Source: Megalonaias nervosa (taxonomy: Eukaryota > Mollusca > Bivalvia > Unionida > Unionidae). Taken from it: DNA of 64,000 bases. Position numbers and translations under genes: made by a program. The stretch covers positions 1-64,000 of the forward strand of contig JAECUM010001075.1 in NCBI GenBank assembly GCA_016617855.1. Direction: 5' to 3'. Of this stretch, positions 19,330 through 31,935 are shown one piece after another (the first letter of the stretch is position 1; the number at the start of each line of letters is the position of its first letter). Under the pieces are notes generated by a model, which saw only the letters and a program-made list of their open reading frames with translations, did not search any database and had not been told where the DNA came from.

Positions 19330-19500
19330 ATCGCTGACGAGACGATAATGGCTCGAATCTCATGAGCTTTAATTTTCATGAAAGAAAGATTCATTTCGGT
19401 AAGGGACTGGTAAGTTCTCTTAATAGTTAAGTCCATACAATTAGAAATATTGGAAGCTGAAATATTAGCTGAACCTTTAAGGGCGAGGAACAGACGCTCC
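19330..19500 (-). pseudogene. DIRS tyrosine recombinase fragment
   Basis: Minus-strand frame reading RLFLALKGSANISASNISNC, then MNLSFMKIKAHEIRAIIVSS. The KxHxxR arrangement (KAHEIR) is the second catalytic box of DIRS/Ngaro tyrosine recombinases, which replace a DDE integrase in these retroelements. The upstream Arg box and downstream Tyr were not found in an open frame. Confidence 0.55.
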
Positions 19501-20199
19501 CAAACCTTCCTGATCCCTTTAGAAGCTGCTAATTAAAAACTTAAATCCCTAAGTAGATCTAATGGTCTATCTTGACAATCCCCAGCACATACACAAATGA
19601 AACTGGGGTTCTTAAAACAAATCTGACTGGTAAAGGAAAGAAATATACTCAAACTTCTCTTGAACCTTATACAGCCTTGCTCTCTGGATGGGGCAGGAAA
19701 CTTGTTCCTTCGTCCAGGGTCGACAAACAAGGGGGGGGGGGGTGCAATCGGGGATATATCCCCGGGGTCAGGGGCCCTAAGTGGGTCCGGGCCGAACAAC
19801 ACTTAATAATTTTATAAAAGAAATTTTTTGTTTGAACATGAACTAGGTGAGGCCCGGGTGTTTGTTTCTTACCCCAGGGCCCGCGATCGCTCTCTACGGC
19901 CCTGCCTTCGTCTAGTGAACACTAAGGACAGCGATATAAAGGTCTTGAGGATAAGGTTCTTGAAAGAAGGTTCACCCAAAGGTTCATATGGGATATATAA
20001 GAGACCACAGGACACAATAGAGACTCCATCTAGGCATTAGCAAGCGGTCCTGAATAAAACACCAAATCTGACGATGGTGGATGGTGGAAATTCTGACCTA
20101 AAGGAATCTGCGCATTTAGATGGTCTCTGTGCGGTTTATATACCACTATAAGGGGAAACTGGAGAGGACGCTAGCGCAGTCTGGCTAGGGTAACCTGGT

Positions 20200-21405
20200 C
20201 CTCTGCGGAGTTCAGGGTCCTCAGCAGAGAAAGAAAAAGAGTCGACAATATGGTCTTGGTTCTCAGTACCTTCAGCAGGTACAGTATCTCGCCTACTCTG
20301 CACCGAGGGACAAGGATTAATTCTGTTTGTGAGGAAATTCATCCCCACGTAGACAAAATCTTGAGACGGAGCAAGCTTTGATTTCCCTAGGTTGGGTAAA
20401 AGACCCAGGATGGTCACCATGGACCAACAGCGACACAGATCTAGTCCGAGTGATTCTAGCCGGACAATGCGGATCAACCAATCGTCGAACTGTTGGAGGA
20501 TTGGGATACTCAGTGACTTTAACATGGCTGCAAATAGTTTAATGACCTTGGTCAACGCTCTGGGTGCTATTGTTGTTGTTATGGGTTTAACGCCTCTTTT
20601 CAACACATTATAGGCTGTACATGGTGGCCAGTATATTTGGTGTAGGAAGAACCCGGAAAAACCCCAGGAAGAACCACTGACCCATGGGAAGCTAATGGCA
20701 AACTTTCTCAAACACCCACATAAGCCGATCCCGAGACTCGAATCCATGCGGTCAGAGGTGAGATGTAAGTGATCTGTAAAGGCGAGCCCCTTAGACCACT
20801 CCCCCCCCCCCCCGGGTCCCGGCCAAACGGCAGAGCACGTGGAAGACATCCTCTTCCAAGCAAGACCGGCGCAATTTTTTGAGTGGAGAAAAATAAAAAC
20901 GTGAAGAATCATGAAGATCGATGGAGACCGCCCCGTCGCCAGGTCGTATGGCATTCGTAGCTGAGGCTGTGGTCTTCCCCTTGAAATGCTCCTCCTGGGG
21001 AAACCTGTTTAGGGAGGAAGGGTCTATACTTAGAGAAAACTTTCCCCCTTTCTTTGGTACCAGGAAAAACCGGGAGTAGAAGGCCGGAGATTTGCCATTG
21101 AACACCTTCTCTACTTCACCCTTTTGAAGACGGAGTGTACCTCTTCCTTTATTTGCATCAGATTGAACTGTTGTAAGGTTCAACAAACTACCTCCCTGGG
21201 CCCTTGTGGTGGGAACTTTTACGACCCGACGGCTAAGACGGAGCTTTGAATTGGAGTTGTTGCTTTGACCGCGGCTGCATGGGTTTAAAGTACTTTGCTG
21301 ACAGACCTTGTGGTCAGGATGATTTTGCTTCTTGGACAGTTTCAAAGGGCCAGAATCGGATATGAGGGAACAGTACAGCTGGTCTCTCATATCCTGAGAA
21401 GCCAC
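20200..21405 (-). pseudogene. DIRS-like reverse transcriptase, interrupted
   Basis: Minus-strand coding: SPAFYSRFFLVPKKGGKFSL with IDPSSLNRFPQEEHFKGKTT and AIRPGDGAVSIDLHD (about 21120-20890), the finger/palm start typical of DIRS and related elements. After an interruption come QQFDDWLIRIVRLES (YLDDWL-like active box in which the leading Tyr-Leu is not kept) and LPNLGKSKLAPSQDFVYVGM. The gap corresponds to the dispersed repeat at 20560-20815. Frames 20791-21405 and 20136-20954 each carry part. Non-functional. Confidence 0.7.
20560..20815 (+). repeat. short dispersed repeat (SINE-like, family C)
   Basis: Begins with GTTGTTGTTATGGGTTTAACG and continues through GGCCAGTATATTTGGTG and AGGAAGAACCCGG. 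A shorter relative at 36762-36850 has GTTGTTGTTGTTTATTGGG, GCCAGTATAGCTGGTGGAGG and AAGAACCTGGGAA. It interrupts the DIRS reverse transcriptase, so it inserted later. Confidence 0.65.
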
Positions 21406-21904
21406 TGAGGAAATGAGTCGTCAGGAGACAGTCTCAGTCTCCAAGGCAGCAGAACTCAGAAGGTTCTTACTGTGCTCTTTTAAGACCATAGATGTGTCCA
21501 GAGTAACATCCCTGTGGAGGTGGAGAAGCTCCAGTGATAAAACCATGGACAAGGAGAACTCATCCCTAAATATTTTCATCACTGCTTTCATCAAATATAA
21601 AGGGTACCTGGCAACCGAGATTCCTCCTTTAGCAGGCTAAAGGGTGGTAATAAAAATAGGTCAGCATGTGAGGCTACAGTTAAAAGTGACCTAGCCTTTT
21701 ATTCTAAAGTTCCAGTATTTTAACTGGGAGGTAGGCCCGGATTCTCATAGAAATACCCACTTGTGCTGCTTGGGCATCCAAAATGGAAGGTCCACTGGGC
21801 CATGAAGAGAGTACGAACCTTGTAGCTATATGCAGAGACCAGGGGTCTTAATGTATAGGGGGTGGGGGGACAGACTACCCGTTACATTATCTAGCAAAAT
21901 CATG

Positions 21905-24300
21905 GCCCTTACTACTACTACTAATAATAATAATGAGGATTTTGTATAGCGCCTAATCTTTAGAAGCTCTAAGCACTTTACAACATTTGACAACACTTAA
22001 AAAACACATATAATGTTATGATTACAAAAATAAAAACAAACACCACGAAATTAAAAAACATGCTCTAAATATTTAAGGTAAGGAAACATTATTAGGTCTT
22101 TAAGTCTGTTCTTGCAGTTGAAATAGGTGAGTTTTAAGAGCGCTCTTGAATGAGATCACTGTGTCTTTGTGTTTAAGTTCAGTGGGCAATTCGTTCCATG
22201 TTGCTGGGCCCTAGTATTCAAAAGAACATTGTCCATATGATTTCATTTTCATAGTGGGAATAATGAGAATATGAGTGTCAGAAGAGGAACGTAAGTATCT
22301 TGCTGGTGTGTACACATGGGTGAGGTCGGATAGATATATTGAACTGGAGCCCGTCAGTGAAACATAACACAGAGAACAAATTTTGTGTTTAATTCTGGAT
22401 AGAATGGATAGCCAGTGTAAGGTACAGAACAGGGGGGAGGTGTGCCCTGATCGTGGTACTCTAAAGATGATCCGAGAAGCTGTGTTTTGAACTTTTTGAA
22501 GTTTCTGGAGTAGATATTGAGACGAACCAGACAGAATTGAGTTACAATAGTCCAGCCTTGAAAGTACTAAGGAACACACAAGTGTTTTGGTGGCATCAAC
22601 TGAAAGATACTTGTGAATGGAGCTGATGTGTCTCAGCTCAAGATATGCAGCCTTGCATATGTTCATGACATGTTGGTGCAATGAGAGAGTACTGTCAAGA
22701 GTAACACCTAGGTTTCGTACTGACTGTGTGAATTTAATGTTGGTGTTGCTGATATTTATTGTCTGAGGTAAAGGATGTGAATGAGAAAGTCTTTGCGTTG
22801 TAATCAGAATGGCTTCAGTTTTATCATCATTCATCTGCAGCTTGTTACATGTCATCCATGATTTCACATCGGAAATGTACCTCTCTACACCTTGGATGGT
22901 AGCTTCAACTTCAGCTGGATGGCTAGATTTGTATATTTGGGTGTCATCAGCATACAATTGGTGAGACACTGGATGATGATCTATGACACTTGAGAGTGGC
23001 TGAGTGTACAGAATGAAGAGAACAGGTCAAAGAACAGACCCCTGTGGAACACCACAGCATAGATCAACTGGGCTGGAGTGTTTTCCATTTGCGGACACAA
23101 TTTGTGTCCTGTTGACCAAGTAGGACTTGAACCATAGTAAGGCCGTATCATGAATGCCAAATACATGCTGGAGACGGTGAAGTAATATATCATGATCTAT
23201 TGTGTCAAATGCTGCAGACAAGTCAAGGAGAGTGAGGACTGTAATCTTTCAGCTATCCAAAGCAGAGAGAAGGTCATTGACTACTTTCAGAAGAGTAGTT
23301 TCAGTACTGTGGCAAGGGCGATATGCAGACTGTACATTGCTAAAAAGACTGTTCGAATTCAGATGAGATACAAGTTTGGATAGAAGAACTTTTTCTAAGA
23401 TTTTTGACATGAATGGGAGATTAGAAACTGGGTGGTAGTTCTTTAAATCGTTATGGTCGAGTGTTGGTTTCTTCAGCAGAGGTTTTACAATGGCAGTTTT
23501 AAAAAATGATGGGAATTCCCCGGATGAGAGAGAGGTATTAATAACATCAGTTAGTGAAGGCAATATTGGATCAAAGCACTCAAGCAGCAGTGATGTCGGA
23601 ATCGGATCAAGTTCACATGACTTTGGTGCACCCTTCATCACAATTGTACGTACTAAATCCATAGAGACAGGTTCAAATGCTGCTAATGGTTGCCGCTGAA
23701 ATTCTGTATCGCAACTGTATGGTGACGATGAGTCAATTGCAATTGTGTTGTCAAGTTTATCTCTGATGGTTTGTACTTTGTCACGGAAGAAATTTGCAAA
23801 CAGGTCTGGAAGGTCGACTAGAGAGAAGGTAGTTGGAAGTGGTGTACATTTGTTCCTTGACATTAGCTTGTTAGTAATCTCGAATTGCTCTTTGCAGCTG
23901 GAACTTTCAGTGATCTTAGTACTGTAGTGGGCTGATTTTGCTGCATGGACTATGTTTGTACATTCTTCTTAGCGGCTTCATAGATTTGTTTATGAATAGT
24001 GAGTCTGGTGGAAAGCCAAAGGCTCTCAGCTTTACGGTGGTCTCTTTTAGCAGTGTGAAGCTGGTCCCTAACACTGCTATACCACAGAGAACACTTTTGA
24101 ATTGATACTCTGCACTTGGTTGCTGGGGCATGTTTGTTAAGCAATGAACGCAGGCAGTTATCAAGTTGTTCAGCTGTAGGAGGTAAGCTAATTGTTAGGT
24201 TTGTTTGGATGTCATGTATTAGTTGGGTTCTGTTTATCATACGGAGGTTTCTCTTAGTAGCAATTAAAGGTAGAGGGTTAGGGACTGATACGTCAAGATC
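21905..24300 (-). mobile_element. CR1/L2-like LINE, 5'-truncated
   Basis: Minus strand. Reverse transcriptase is followed from about 24240 (MINRTQLIHDIQTNL) through the palm and fingers: FFKTAIVKPLLKKPTLD, NYHPVSNLPFMSKILEKVLL, QSAYRPCHSTETTLLKV, the D box in [25 protein letters not shown] and YADDTQIYKS (about 22950). It ends near 22211. The 3' UTR contains a stretch like GGCGCTATACAAAATCCTC and closes in an ATT-rich tail (about 21905-21935), the usual 3' end of this clade. No endonuclease domain remains. Stops and frame changes occur near 23249 and 22980. It splits the DIRS-like element. Confidence 0.88.
22211..23863 (-). pseudogene. LINE reverse transcriptase coding remnant
   Basis: Three open pieces (23863-23249, 23221-23027 and 22969-22211) cover the reverse transcriptase in order. 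The catalytic YADD is intact in the last piece. After it come QVRNLGVTLD-type and HIxxICKAAYLELRHI-type segments characteristic of CR1/L2 C-termini. In-frame stops join the pieces, so it is not functional. Confidence 0.85.
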
Positions 24301-24419
24301 CTTTCAGAAATCTCTGTATTCATTGTTGAGTTTGGAGCACCACGAGATCTGTCAAGAGTTAGACCTAACAAGTTTTTTGCTCAGCTGGAAAGAACTTTAG
24401 TGTTACTGGATCCTGAAGG

Positions 24420-25650
24420 CTTGGGACACATATCACCAGGCAAAAGACCAGATCCCTTTCTCCTCTGCCACCTTGACCAGCAGATGGGAGGAGACAGGGA
24501 ACTCTAAAGTAGGGCATGCCACATCTTCCTTTTCTGTATTAAACTCATGCAAATCATTGAGGACAGAAAGGACATCTTCATCTTGCTCCAAAGAGGCAGG
24601 ACTATGCGGCTCAATGTCTCTGTTGTGTGGGAGAGTTGGGGTAAGGGGAACTTGGACACATAATTCCTCATGCTAAGCTAATGGACTGTCCCTAGTAGTA
24701 GATTTAGCAGGTGGGTGAGAGCAACTCTAGACTCCTGGGACATTGGGGCGGGGGAAGAAAGTGCACATCCCTCATTTTTTTTGCCCAACTTCATAAGAGG
24801 AATATGCAGGTACACAGCTAGCAGCATTGACTCTTCAAGCATGTGATCACACTCTGAACTTCATGTCTGCATGTCAGGAAAGGACCAATTACTTTCCTGC
24901 AGTGGCAGGCCCCACATCCCATAGTGATTTAAAGGGATTATAGGAAAGGAGGGTTACCAATCTGATCCTCTTCCTAGCCTAGTGTCTGAACATTGATTAA
25001 TTCCCAGTCCCCAGCAGGGTGAAATGACAGTATGGAGAGAAAAAGGAGTCTCAACCTAATTCCTATCCCCATCCAGGAGAGACTCCAATGATCAGTGATC
25101 AGTACTCACACACAGACCAGTGTCTGGTCACTGGGTCAATGACTGGCCAGGCAGCTCAGACCTGTACGAAAACCCTTCCTCTTATCTGGTAGACTTAGAT
25201 CAAAGCTCTTCCTTAACTAGGTGGCTTAATTCCATTGCCCACAGTGGGCCCCAATAACTGCAAAGGGTGCTGCTCCTGTCTCACAGGAGGGTGCAAATTG
25301 ATCTCTGTCTTCACAGAATGTCAAGGGTGAAGCTCCTCCCTACTGGGAGGATGTGACTCACTCACAACCCATTTATTACTATTTTGGGAAGAAGCAAATC
25401 TTGAGATTCTCTGAATAGTCTTTGGTAATCCACCTCAGACAGGTGCGGGACTCAAAGGAAAACTCCAAATGTTGAGGAAGATGAGGAAGGAACTTTCTTT
25501 CTTTATAAGTAAGTCTATGGTTGGTTAGGTTCCAGACCTTGTCCAACCATAAACTGCAACAAGAGACAACAATCTGTCCACTCACAGCATGTACAAAATA
25601 GGCTAGTGGGGTGCATGTCCCAGGGTCCTTTCTGGCAGTCACAACTACTC
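24420..25650 (-). pseudogene. gag-like region of the DIRS element, poorly preserved
   Basis: Minus strand between about 24700 and 24420 reads SLEQDEDVLSVLNDLHEFNT, then KVAEEKGIWSFAW, resembling the gag-like protein of DIRS elements. Toward 25650 only short frames remain (for example TARKDPGTCTPLAYFV). Low confidence on limits. Confidence 0.4.
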
Positions 25651-27425
25651 ACACCCTGCTTATTTTTTGCTTCAAGAAAATGTTGAAAAAAATGTACAAA
25701 AAAATTCTATTAAATATTATGTAGAATTTAATTTGTGTTGACTAAGCTGACACTAATTTAATAACAGGAAGAACTCACCTTTCTAATTGTTATCTCAGAG
25801 AGTTAAAGGAGCACTACTGCAAAAATGTTCAAACTTTTAACTTTGTCTTTTCTGTTAGATTCAAGATGTTGAAAAATGTTGAAATTAACCTTGTGATTGC
25901 TCTAAAAAGGCTGAAAATCATTTTTAAAGACTGTGAAACTTCAACATACATAGGGGTTTTCCCATCTAAAAATAGAGCTTGTTGACACATAATATGGGAA
26001 TTTAAGGTGCAAATGGCACAAGTGGATGTTTATGCTTTCACATTAATTTATGTAATAATAAAATAGTATCTACTGTTGTTGCCCATCGGATGAAAGGGTC
26101 TAAATACATAGTAATGTATTCACCTGGAACTAACAACACTTTATATGCAGTGGATAAGCAAGTAAATTTCTCGTGAAATTGGATCATGGTGGTCATCTTG
26201 AATTATTTCTGATTGAAAGTTTATGTTATTGCATTTCTCTCTCCCATAAATAAAATAATAAAAGGATGAACCCCCTGTTTATCTACATGACAAACACAAA
26301 CTAATCCCAAGTCCACCCTTAGTGAAAGTTTAATGTTAATAAGTGAAGCTGTATAAGAGTTTCAGCATGGACAGTAAGGTCAGATTAACCCACACACGTA
26401 GATGGACAAAGTAAATCCCATATACTTGCAGCTTATTGACTTGAAAAAGTACATAAGGAAATATTTTGAACAGGTCACAACTCTTGACAACTTTTCCAGA
26501 AGTGAAGTTAATTTTATTGGTGTTAACGAAACATACTTTGAAAGATTCAAGTATGGCCTTGAAGAAGACACAAACCAACTTCAGATCTCCACCTACAAGA
26601 CTTCAAATATTTAGACTTTAACAAACAACAGCTATTCCCACAATCCCCATCTTTTTAAAAGTTGCATGGGGATAATGTTATTTGTTTTACTTGTTTAAAA
26701 ATTATGACTGTCAAAACACAAAAACACAAAATAAATTTGCATATCTTTGCACTTAATGACATAACAACTACACACATTAACCATACTGACGGGACTTTTA
26801 ATGTTCATTACTCATTATACTTCTGTAAACAACAAAACTCTTGCAGAAACGTTATTTTCCATCTAACCTAATAATATGAAATTCCAATCATTCATAATAT
26901 ACTGGTATAAATTTTCTATTCATTTGTAATGACTGTAGAAAGAACAGTTGTGAGGTACATACAAATAGTAAATGGGAAAAGGAAAACTGCAAAAGAACAA
27001 CTTGTACGCATTGCAGTTGATTATTATTATTATTATTATAGGTACATGTATTAAAAGTCACCTAAAGTTGGCAGCAAGATAATTTGATTTCTTACCTTCA
27101 GATGATAACTTAAAAGGATACTGAAATTATTATTTATATTATGGTACTAGACAGCCAAACTGTTTTACATGCAAACATTCATAAAAAGCATCATTCTCTT
27201 AAGTGTATTTTGTAAACAGAAAACTAAACCCAATCACTGCACTGTAGGTAGAGTATATATAGAATCCTTCACCACTGCAGTTAAGTTTCTCTCATTGTAA
27301 GCCAAGTTCAAAGTCAGTCTTAATGGGCAAAAAATGGTTGTGGATTCTGTAATATACGAGAGTTTTTGCCAGCTATGTTCACTTGAATACTTCTGTTAAG
27401 GGTTTTATAGGTCCTTTATCTATTA
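25651..27425. other. non-coding DNA
   Basis: AT-rich sequence with short frames but no recognisable protein. An (ATT)n tract lies at about 27019-27039. Nothing else identified. Confidence 0.6.
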
Positions 27426-27426
27426 T

Positions 27427-28086
27427 ATCAAATGAATATCCATTCCTCCATCACTAACTTATGTAAAACTATCAAATGAATATCCATTCCTCCATCACTG
27501 ACTTATGTAAAACTATCAAATGAATATCCATTCCTCCATCACTAAGTTATGTAAAACTATCAAATGAATATCCATTCCTCCATCACTAACTTATGTAAAA
27601 CTATCAAATGAATATCCATTCCTCCATCACTGACTTATGTAAAACTATCAAATGAATATCCATTCCTCCATCACTAACTTATGTAAAACTATCAAATGAA
27701 TATCCATTTCTCCACCACTAACTTATGTAAAACTATCAAATGAATATCCATTCCTCCATCACTAACTTATGTAAAACTATCAAATGAATATCCATTCCTC
27801 CATCACTAACTTATGTAAAACTATCAAATGAATATCCATTCCTCCATCACTGACTTATGTAAAACTATCAAATGAATATCCATTCCTCCATCACTAACTT
27901 ATATAAAACTATCAAATGAATATCCATTTCTCCATCACTAACTTATGTAAAACTCTCAAATGAATATCCATTCCTCCATCACTAACTTATGTAAAACTAT
28001 CAAATGAATATCCATTCCTCCATCACTAACTCATGTAAAACTATCAAATGAATATCCATTCCTCCATCACTAACTTATGTAAAACC
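27427..28086. repeat. minisatellite, 44-bp unit, 15 copies
   Basis: Unit begins ATCAAATGAATATCCATTCC and continues TCCATCACTAACTTATGTAA before AACT. Fifteen head-to-tail copies with few substitutions, such as CTAAC/CTGAC, suggest recent expansion. Confidence 0.95.
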
Positions 28087-28154
28087 ATCACTGTGAGTTA
28101 AATTTGTTTCAACATCAATTCAGAATCATGCTATCAACTAGATGATTAATAATC

Positions 28155-28380
28155 AAGTACGGGAGCTGCAGTGGATCAGTGATTAGTGTGTCAAACTCAT
28201 TACCGGGTTCAAATCCTACCATCAAACCAGCATACGTTAGCTACTGTACTGTGGTGTGTCCTCGGCCAAGAAACTTTTCTCCAACTGCCTCAGCACTAAG
28301 TAACCTACTTGTGTTGCTGTGCCATATTGCACCAAATGAACAATAATCAAACACTTGTAGCTAATTGTTTTAAAATGTCC
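28155..28380 (+). repeat. tRNA-derived SINE (family B)
   Basis: Head GGAGCTGCAGTGGATCAGTG with a later CCGGGTTCAAATCC (box-B-like), then GTGGTGTGTCCTCGGCCAAG. Related copies occur at 39905-40025 (minus) and 45548-45740. Confidence 0.65.
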
Positions 28381-28711
28381 TTCTTTTCTCTATCAACTTG
28401 CTTCAAGTAATTTTCCAAAGTTGGAAGCATGTAGCCCCATTGTATATGTTGTAGTTTCAGCTATTCATTATTTCTCCATATCCTTTATAAAACTAATCCA
28501 GCTTGACATTATGACAATTAAAATGAAGCAAAGCACTGGTACAAAATACTTTTGTAAAAATTTATTACTGAATGTTTCAAGTGGAAGTTTTAACTCAGCA
28601 CTAAACATTAAAAGAATACTACAGATCCATATCACAGACTTTGCATGATTAACACAATACTGCATTCTTACTTCTAATAAAACCACAGGTATTTCATTGT
28701 AGATGTTTAAT

Positions 28712-28717
<6 letters not shown>

Positions 28718-28761
<44 letters not shown>
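28718..28761. repeat. (ATT)n microsatellite
   Basis: About 14 tandem ATT units. Confidence 0.95.
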
Positions 28762-29957
28762 TTTCTAAAAGATGCATGTAAAGCATTGAAATAATTAAAA
28801 TATTTTGAAAATATGGTGTTTTTGTAATATGATGATAAGAAAAATAAAGCCCCAATTTCCTTAAAGTAAAAACAAATTGATTCTAAAATAAGCTTATCCA
28901 AATATAAGGCAACAATAATAGGAAAATAACAAAGTAAATGTTTTGAAACAGCTGACAATATTTTGTTAAAATAAAGATGTTGCATGAAACATACCAATTT
29001 TGTTTAAAAAAATAAGTTTGTTTAAAAGTAAATGTGAAAGATATGACTAAATATGCAATTAAAATGTGATATTTCATTTCAGAATTGTATTTTTGTTCAA
29101 AAGCTTAATATTTCCACAGCTCAAAACAACAAATTGGCAACTTTAGATTGACAATCCACTAAACTGTCCTGAAGACTGCAACTTGTTCTTCAATGGATCT
29201 CTGATGTCGTATCAAAAATAAAGAAAACTGTTTTATTTTTAAAATTTAAAATCATGAATATTAATAAAACAAACTTTAAATTGGAAACACAAATTTAAAA
29301 AGGTTTAAGATGTTATGTCTCTTTAACCAAATCAGACAAATCCGAAACTTTTAGCATCCTAATTATTTCTAAAAGAAAAACATTTTTATCATTTTGTTCA
29401 TGGCAACTTTGAATTCTGATCTTGGTATGTGACAATTTTCAAAGTTTAAAAGTGAAGCCAAATTTGATCAAGCTGATATGAGGTACAAGTTATGAGCTGT
29501 TAAGAAGCCATCAGATTCAAAAGACTGATGAACACCAAAACATGTATGCCTGCTCTATTTTCTATTTAAAGTGAAAATATGGAAGACAATGAAAATCATA
29601 CAATGATGTATACTGTAGGTACATACAATGAAATCTTTTGACTAGATTTGTTTTTGTAAAATATGTATGCTCCCTCTGCAGATCAAACAGTCTAAGTACA
29701 AAAATGTTTAAAAATGTATACAAAATCTGAATAAACCCCTGACATAATTTCATTAAAATCTAATCAGATGATCACCATATGTATATAAAACATGCCTATC
29801 ACAAGTAATGTGTCTACCTCAGGTGGCTATTACTTACCTTGCTAACAAGTTTATTATAAAAATGCCTGTATCTCAAAAGATCAAAGATCAAAGGTGTGTA
29901 AAAAAAAAAAAATGAAAACAAATTATTTAAAAACATGGCCTAAAACTCCAAATGAGA

Positions 29958-30057
<100 letters not shown>

Positions 30058-30192
30058 AACCAAGATACATAGTAATATATCATTTGTCTAACTCAAGTAG
30101 TAGTTTGCTTATTGAATTTTTTTGTCATAAAAGTCAATTTCCAACAACACTGCTTAATAGCCTGAAAATCTTATCAGTTCATCTACATTTAG

Positions 30193-30400
30193 ATACCAAA
30201 TGTATTTGCTTATTAAGACATGTCCAACTGTAAAATGCACAGACCCAGATCAGCTGTTGCATAATGTGCCGGCAGATCTGGGTCTGTGCAATTTGTTAGG
30301 AGTAATCAGTACAACAAACAACATAGACCGTGATCTGCAGGTGTATTATGAATTTGTTTTATGCAGTTTGACTCAACTTAGAAGTGAGTATATACATTAA
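30193..30400. repeat. palindromic MITE copy 1
   Basis: Contains the family hallmarks: GCACAGACCCAGATCAGCTG with its inverted mate CAGATCTGGGTCTGTGCA, then AACAAACAACATAGACCGTG, and an end close to GTGAGTATATACA. See the family described under findings. Confidence 0.75.
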
Positions 30401-31211
30401 AATATGTTTGCACTTAGTGGTTTTATGTAATGTTGCTAAGCAATGTTCCAAGAGGGATATATGGTAATAATCAAATCAAGTTGCCTTGCTTCAGGCAGTG
30501 AGGGAATAAAAAAGGAGACCTATATGAAGAGCAACATAACAATATTTTAGCAAGGTCTTGACCATTTACCACAAAGATGGGATCATAGAAAGGAACTTCA
30601 TGGATATATAACCTAGTGATAATCTCTTCAATGGGTATGTGTCCACTTCATTTTTCTATGCTTATTTGCTTAAAATAAAATGTAACTTACTTGAATTTCA
30701 GCCCTGAAAACTAAAATGAAGCAACTGAAATTATGAATTCTATCCTAAGGACTGAGAAAACTCTGTTTTCCAACAAAATCCAGACATAAAATTCATACAC
30801 AGTTTTGTGCATCAATAGATTGATTCTAGTACATTTTCCATGTTTGAAAATTGCGGTCTTGACTTTGGGAATTTTTCTGTTTTCTAAGTTATTCTTGCAT
30901 ACCTATGCTGTTGACATTTTTATTTTTCTATGAAGGTTGCAAAAGAAAATCAGGCACACCCTCATGCTACTTCATTTCTCCCCCACCCTCACCCCATGGA
31001 ATAATGAAGCTGTACAAAAATTGTGTATGGTCTTGTAAGGAAGTATGCTCAAGTTGGGAACTGACATATCCAAAGTAACATTCAATACATTCTGGTGATT
31101 ACTGATGTATGAAAGATTGATACATTCCTATTATGAAAAATTACAGAAACAATTTTTATCACCTAATTACAATCATGACATCATGTGATAAAAAATCATT
31201 TGTGACATTGA

Positions 31212-31935
31212 GTTCAAATACTCAGCAGTGTCATTGAATAACACAACATCCTTTAGCATACTGTAGTGTAACACTTAGCAATTTCAGTGAGTAATGCCAT
31301 GTCCTTTAGCATACTGTAGTGTAACACTTAGCAATTTCAGTGAGTAATGCCATGTCCTTTAGCACACTGTGGTGTTTTACTTAGCAATGTCAGTGAGTAA
31401 TGCCAAGTCCTTTAGCACACTGTAGTGTAACACTTAGCAATGTCATTGAGTAATACCAAGTTCTTTAGCATACTGTAGTGTAACACTCAGCAATTTCAGT
31501 AAGTAATGCCACATCCTTTAGTACACTGTGGTGTTTTACTTAGCAATGTCATTCAGTAATGCCAAATCCATCAGCACATTGTGGTGTAACAGTTTGCAAT
31601 GTTACCTAGCTAAGTTAAGTCCTTTAGTACACTGTAGTGTAATAACTGGCAATGTCAATGAGTAATGCAGAGTTCTTTACCACAAATGTGGTGCAACACT
31701 TTGAAATGTCACTGAGAAATGCAAAGTCCTTTGTCCTTTACCATAGTGCAATGTCACACTTAGCAATGAAACTGAGAAATGCTAAGTCCTTTACCACAGT
31801 GTTAAGTAAGACTTAGCAATGCCTTTGAGTAATGCCAAGTCCTTTACCACATTGTCATATAACACTTAGCAATGCCATTATGCCAAGTCCTTTACCAGTG
31901 TCATGCCACACTTAACAATGCCATTGAGTAATGCT
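31212..31935. repeat. degenerate minisatellite, ~53-58-bp unit
   Basis: Imperfect copies of GAGTAATGCCAAGTCCTTTA followed by CACTGTAGTGTAACACTTAG and CAATGTC. About 13 copies, increasingly degraded to the right. Confidence 0.9.

Larger units (their letters stand above)
18980..25650 (-). mobile_element. DIRS-type tyrosine-recombinase retroelement, decayed, with nested insertions
   Basis: Minus-strand remnants in the DIRS order: gag-like (about 24700-24420 and 21640-21410), reverse transcriptase (about 21250-20200) and tyrosine recombinase (about 19500-19330). A LINE (about 21905-24300) separates the gag-like pieces and a short repeat (20560-20815) interrupts the reverse transcriptase. Outer limits are not defined: no terminal repeats were identified, so both ends are approximate. 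The left part adjoins the Polinton boundary. Confidence 0.65.

Noticed and set aside
27427..28086. Regular array resembling a CRISPR
   Set aside because: Units are contiguous 44-bp copies without unique spacers, in animal DNA; it is a minisatellite.
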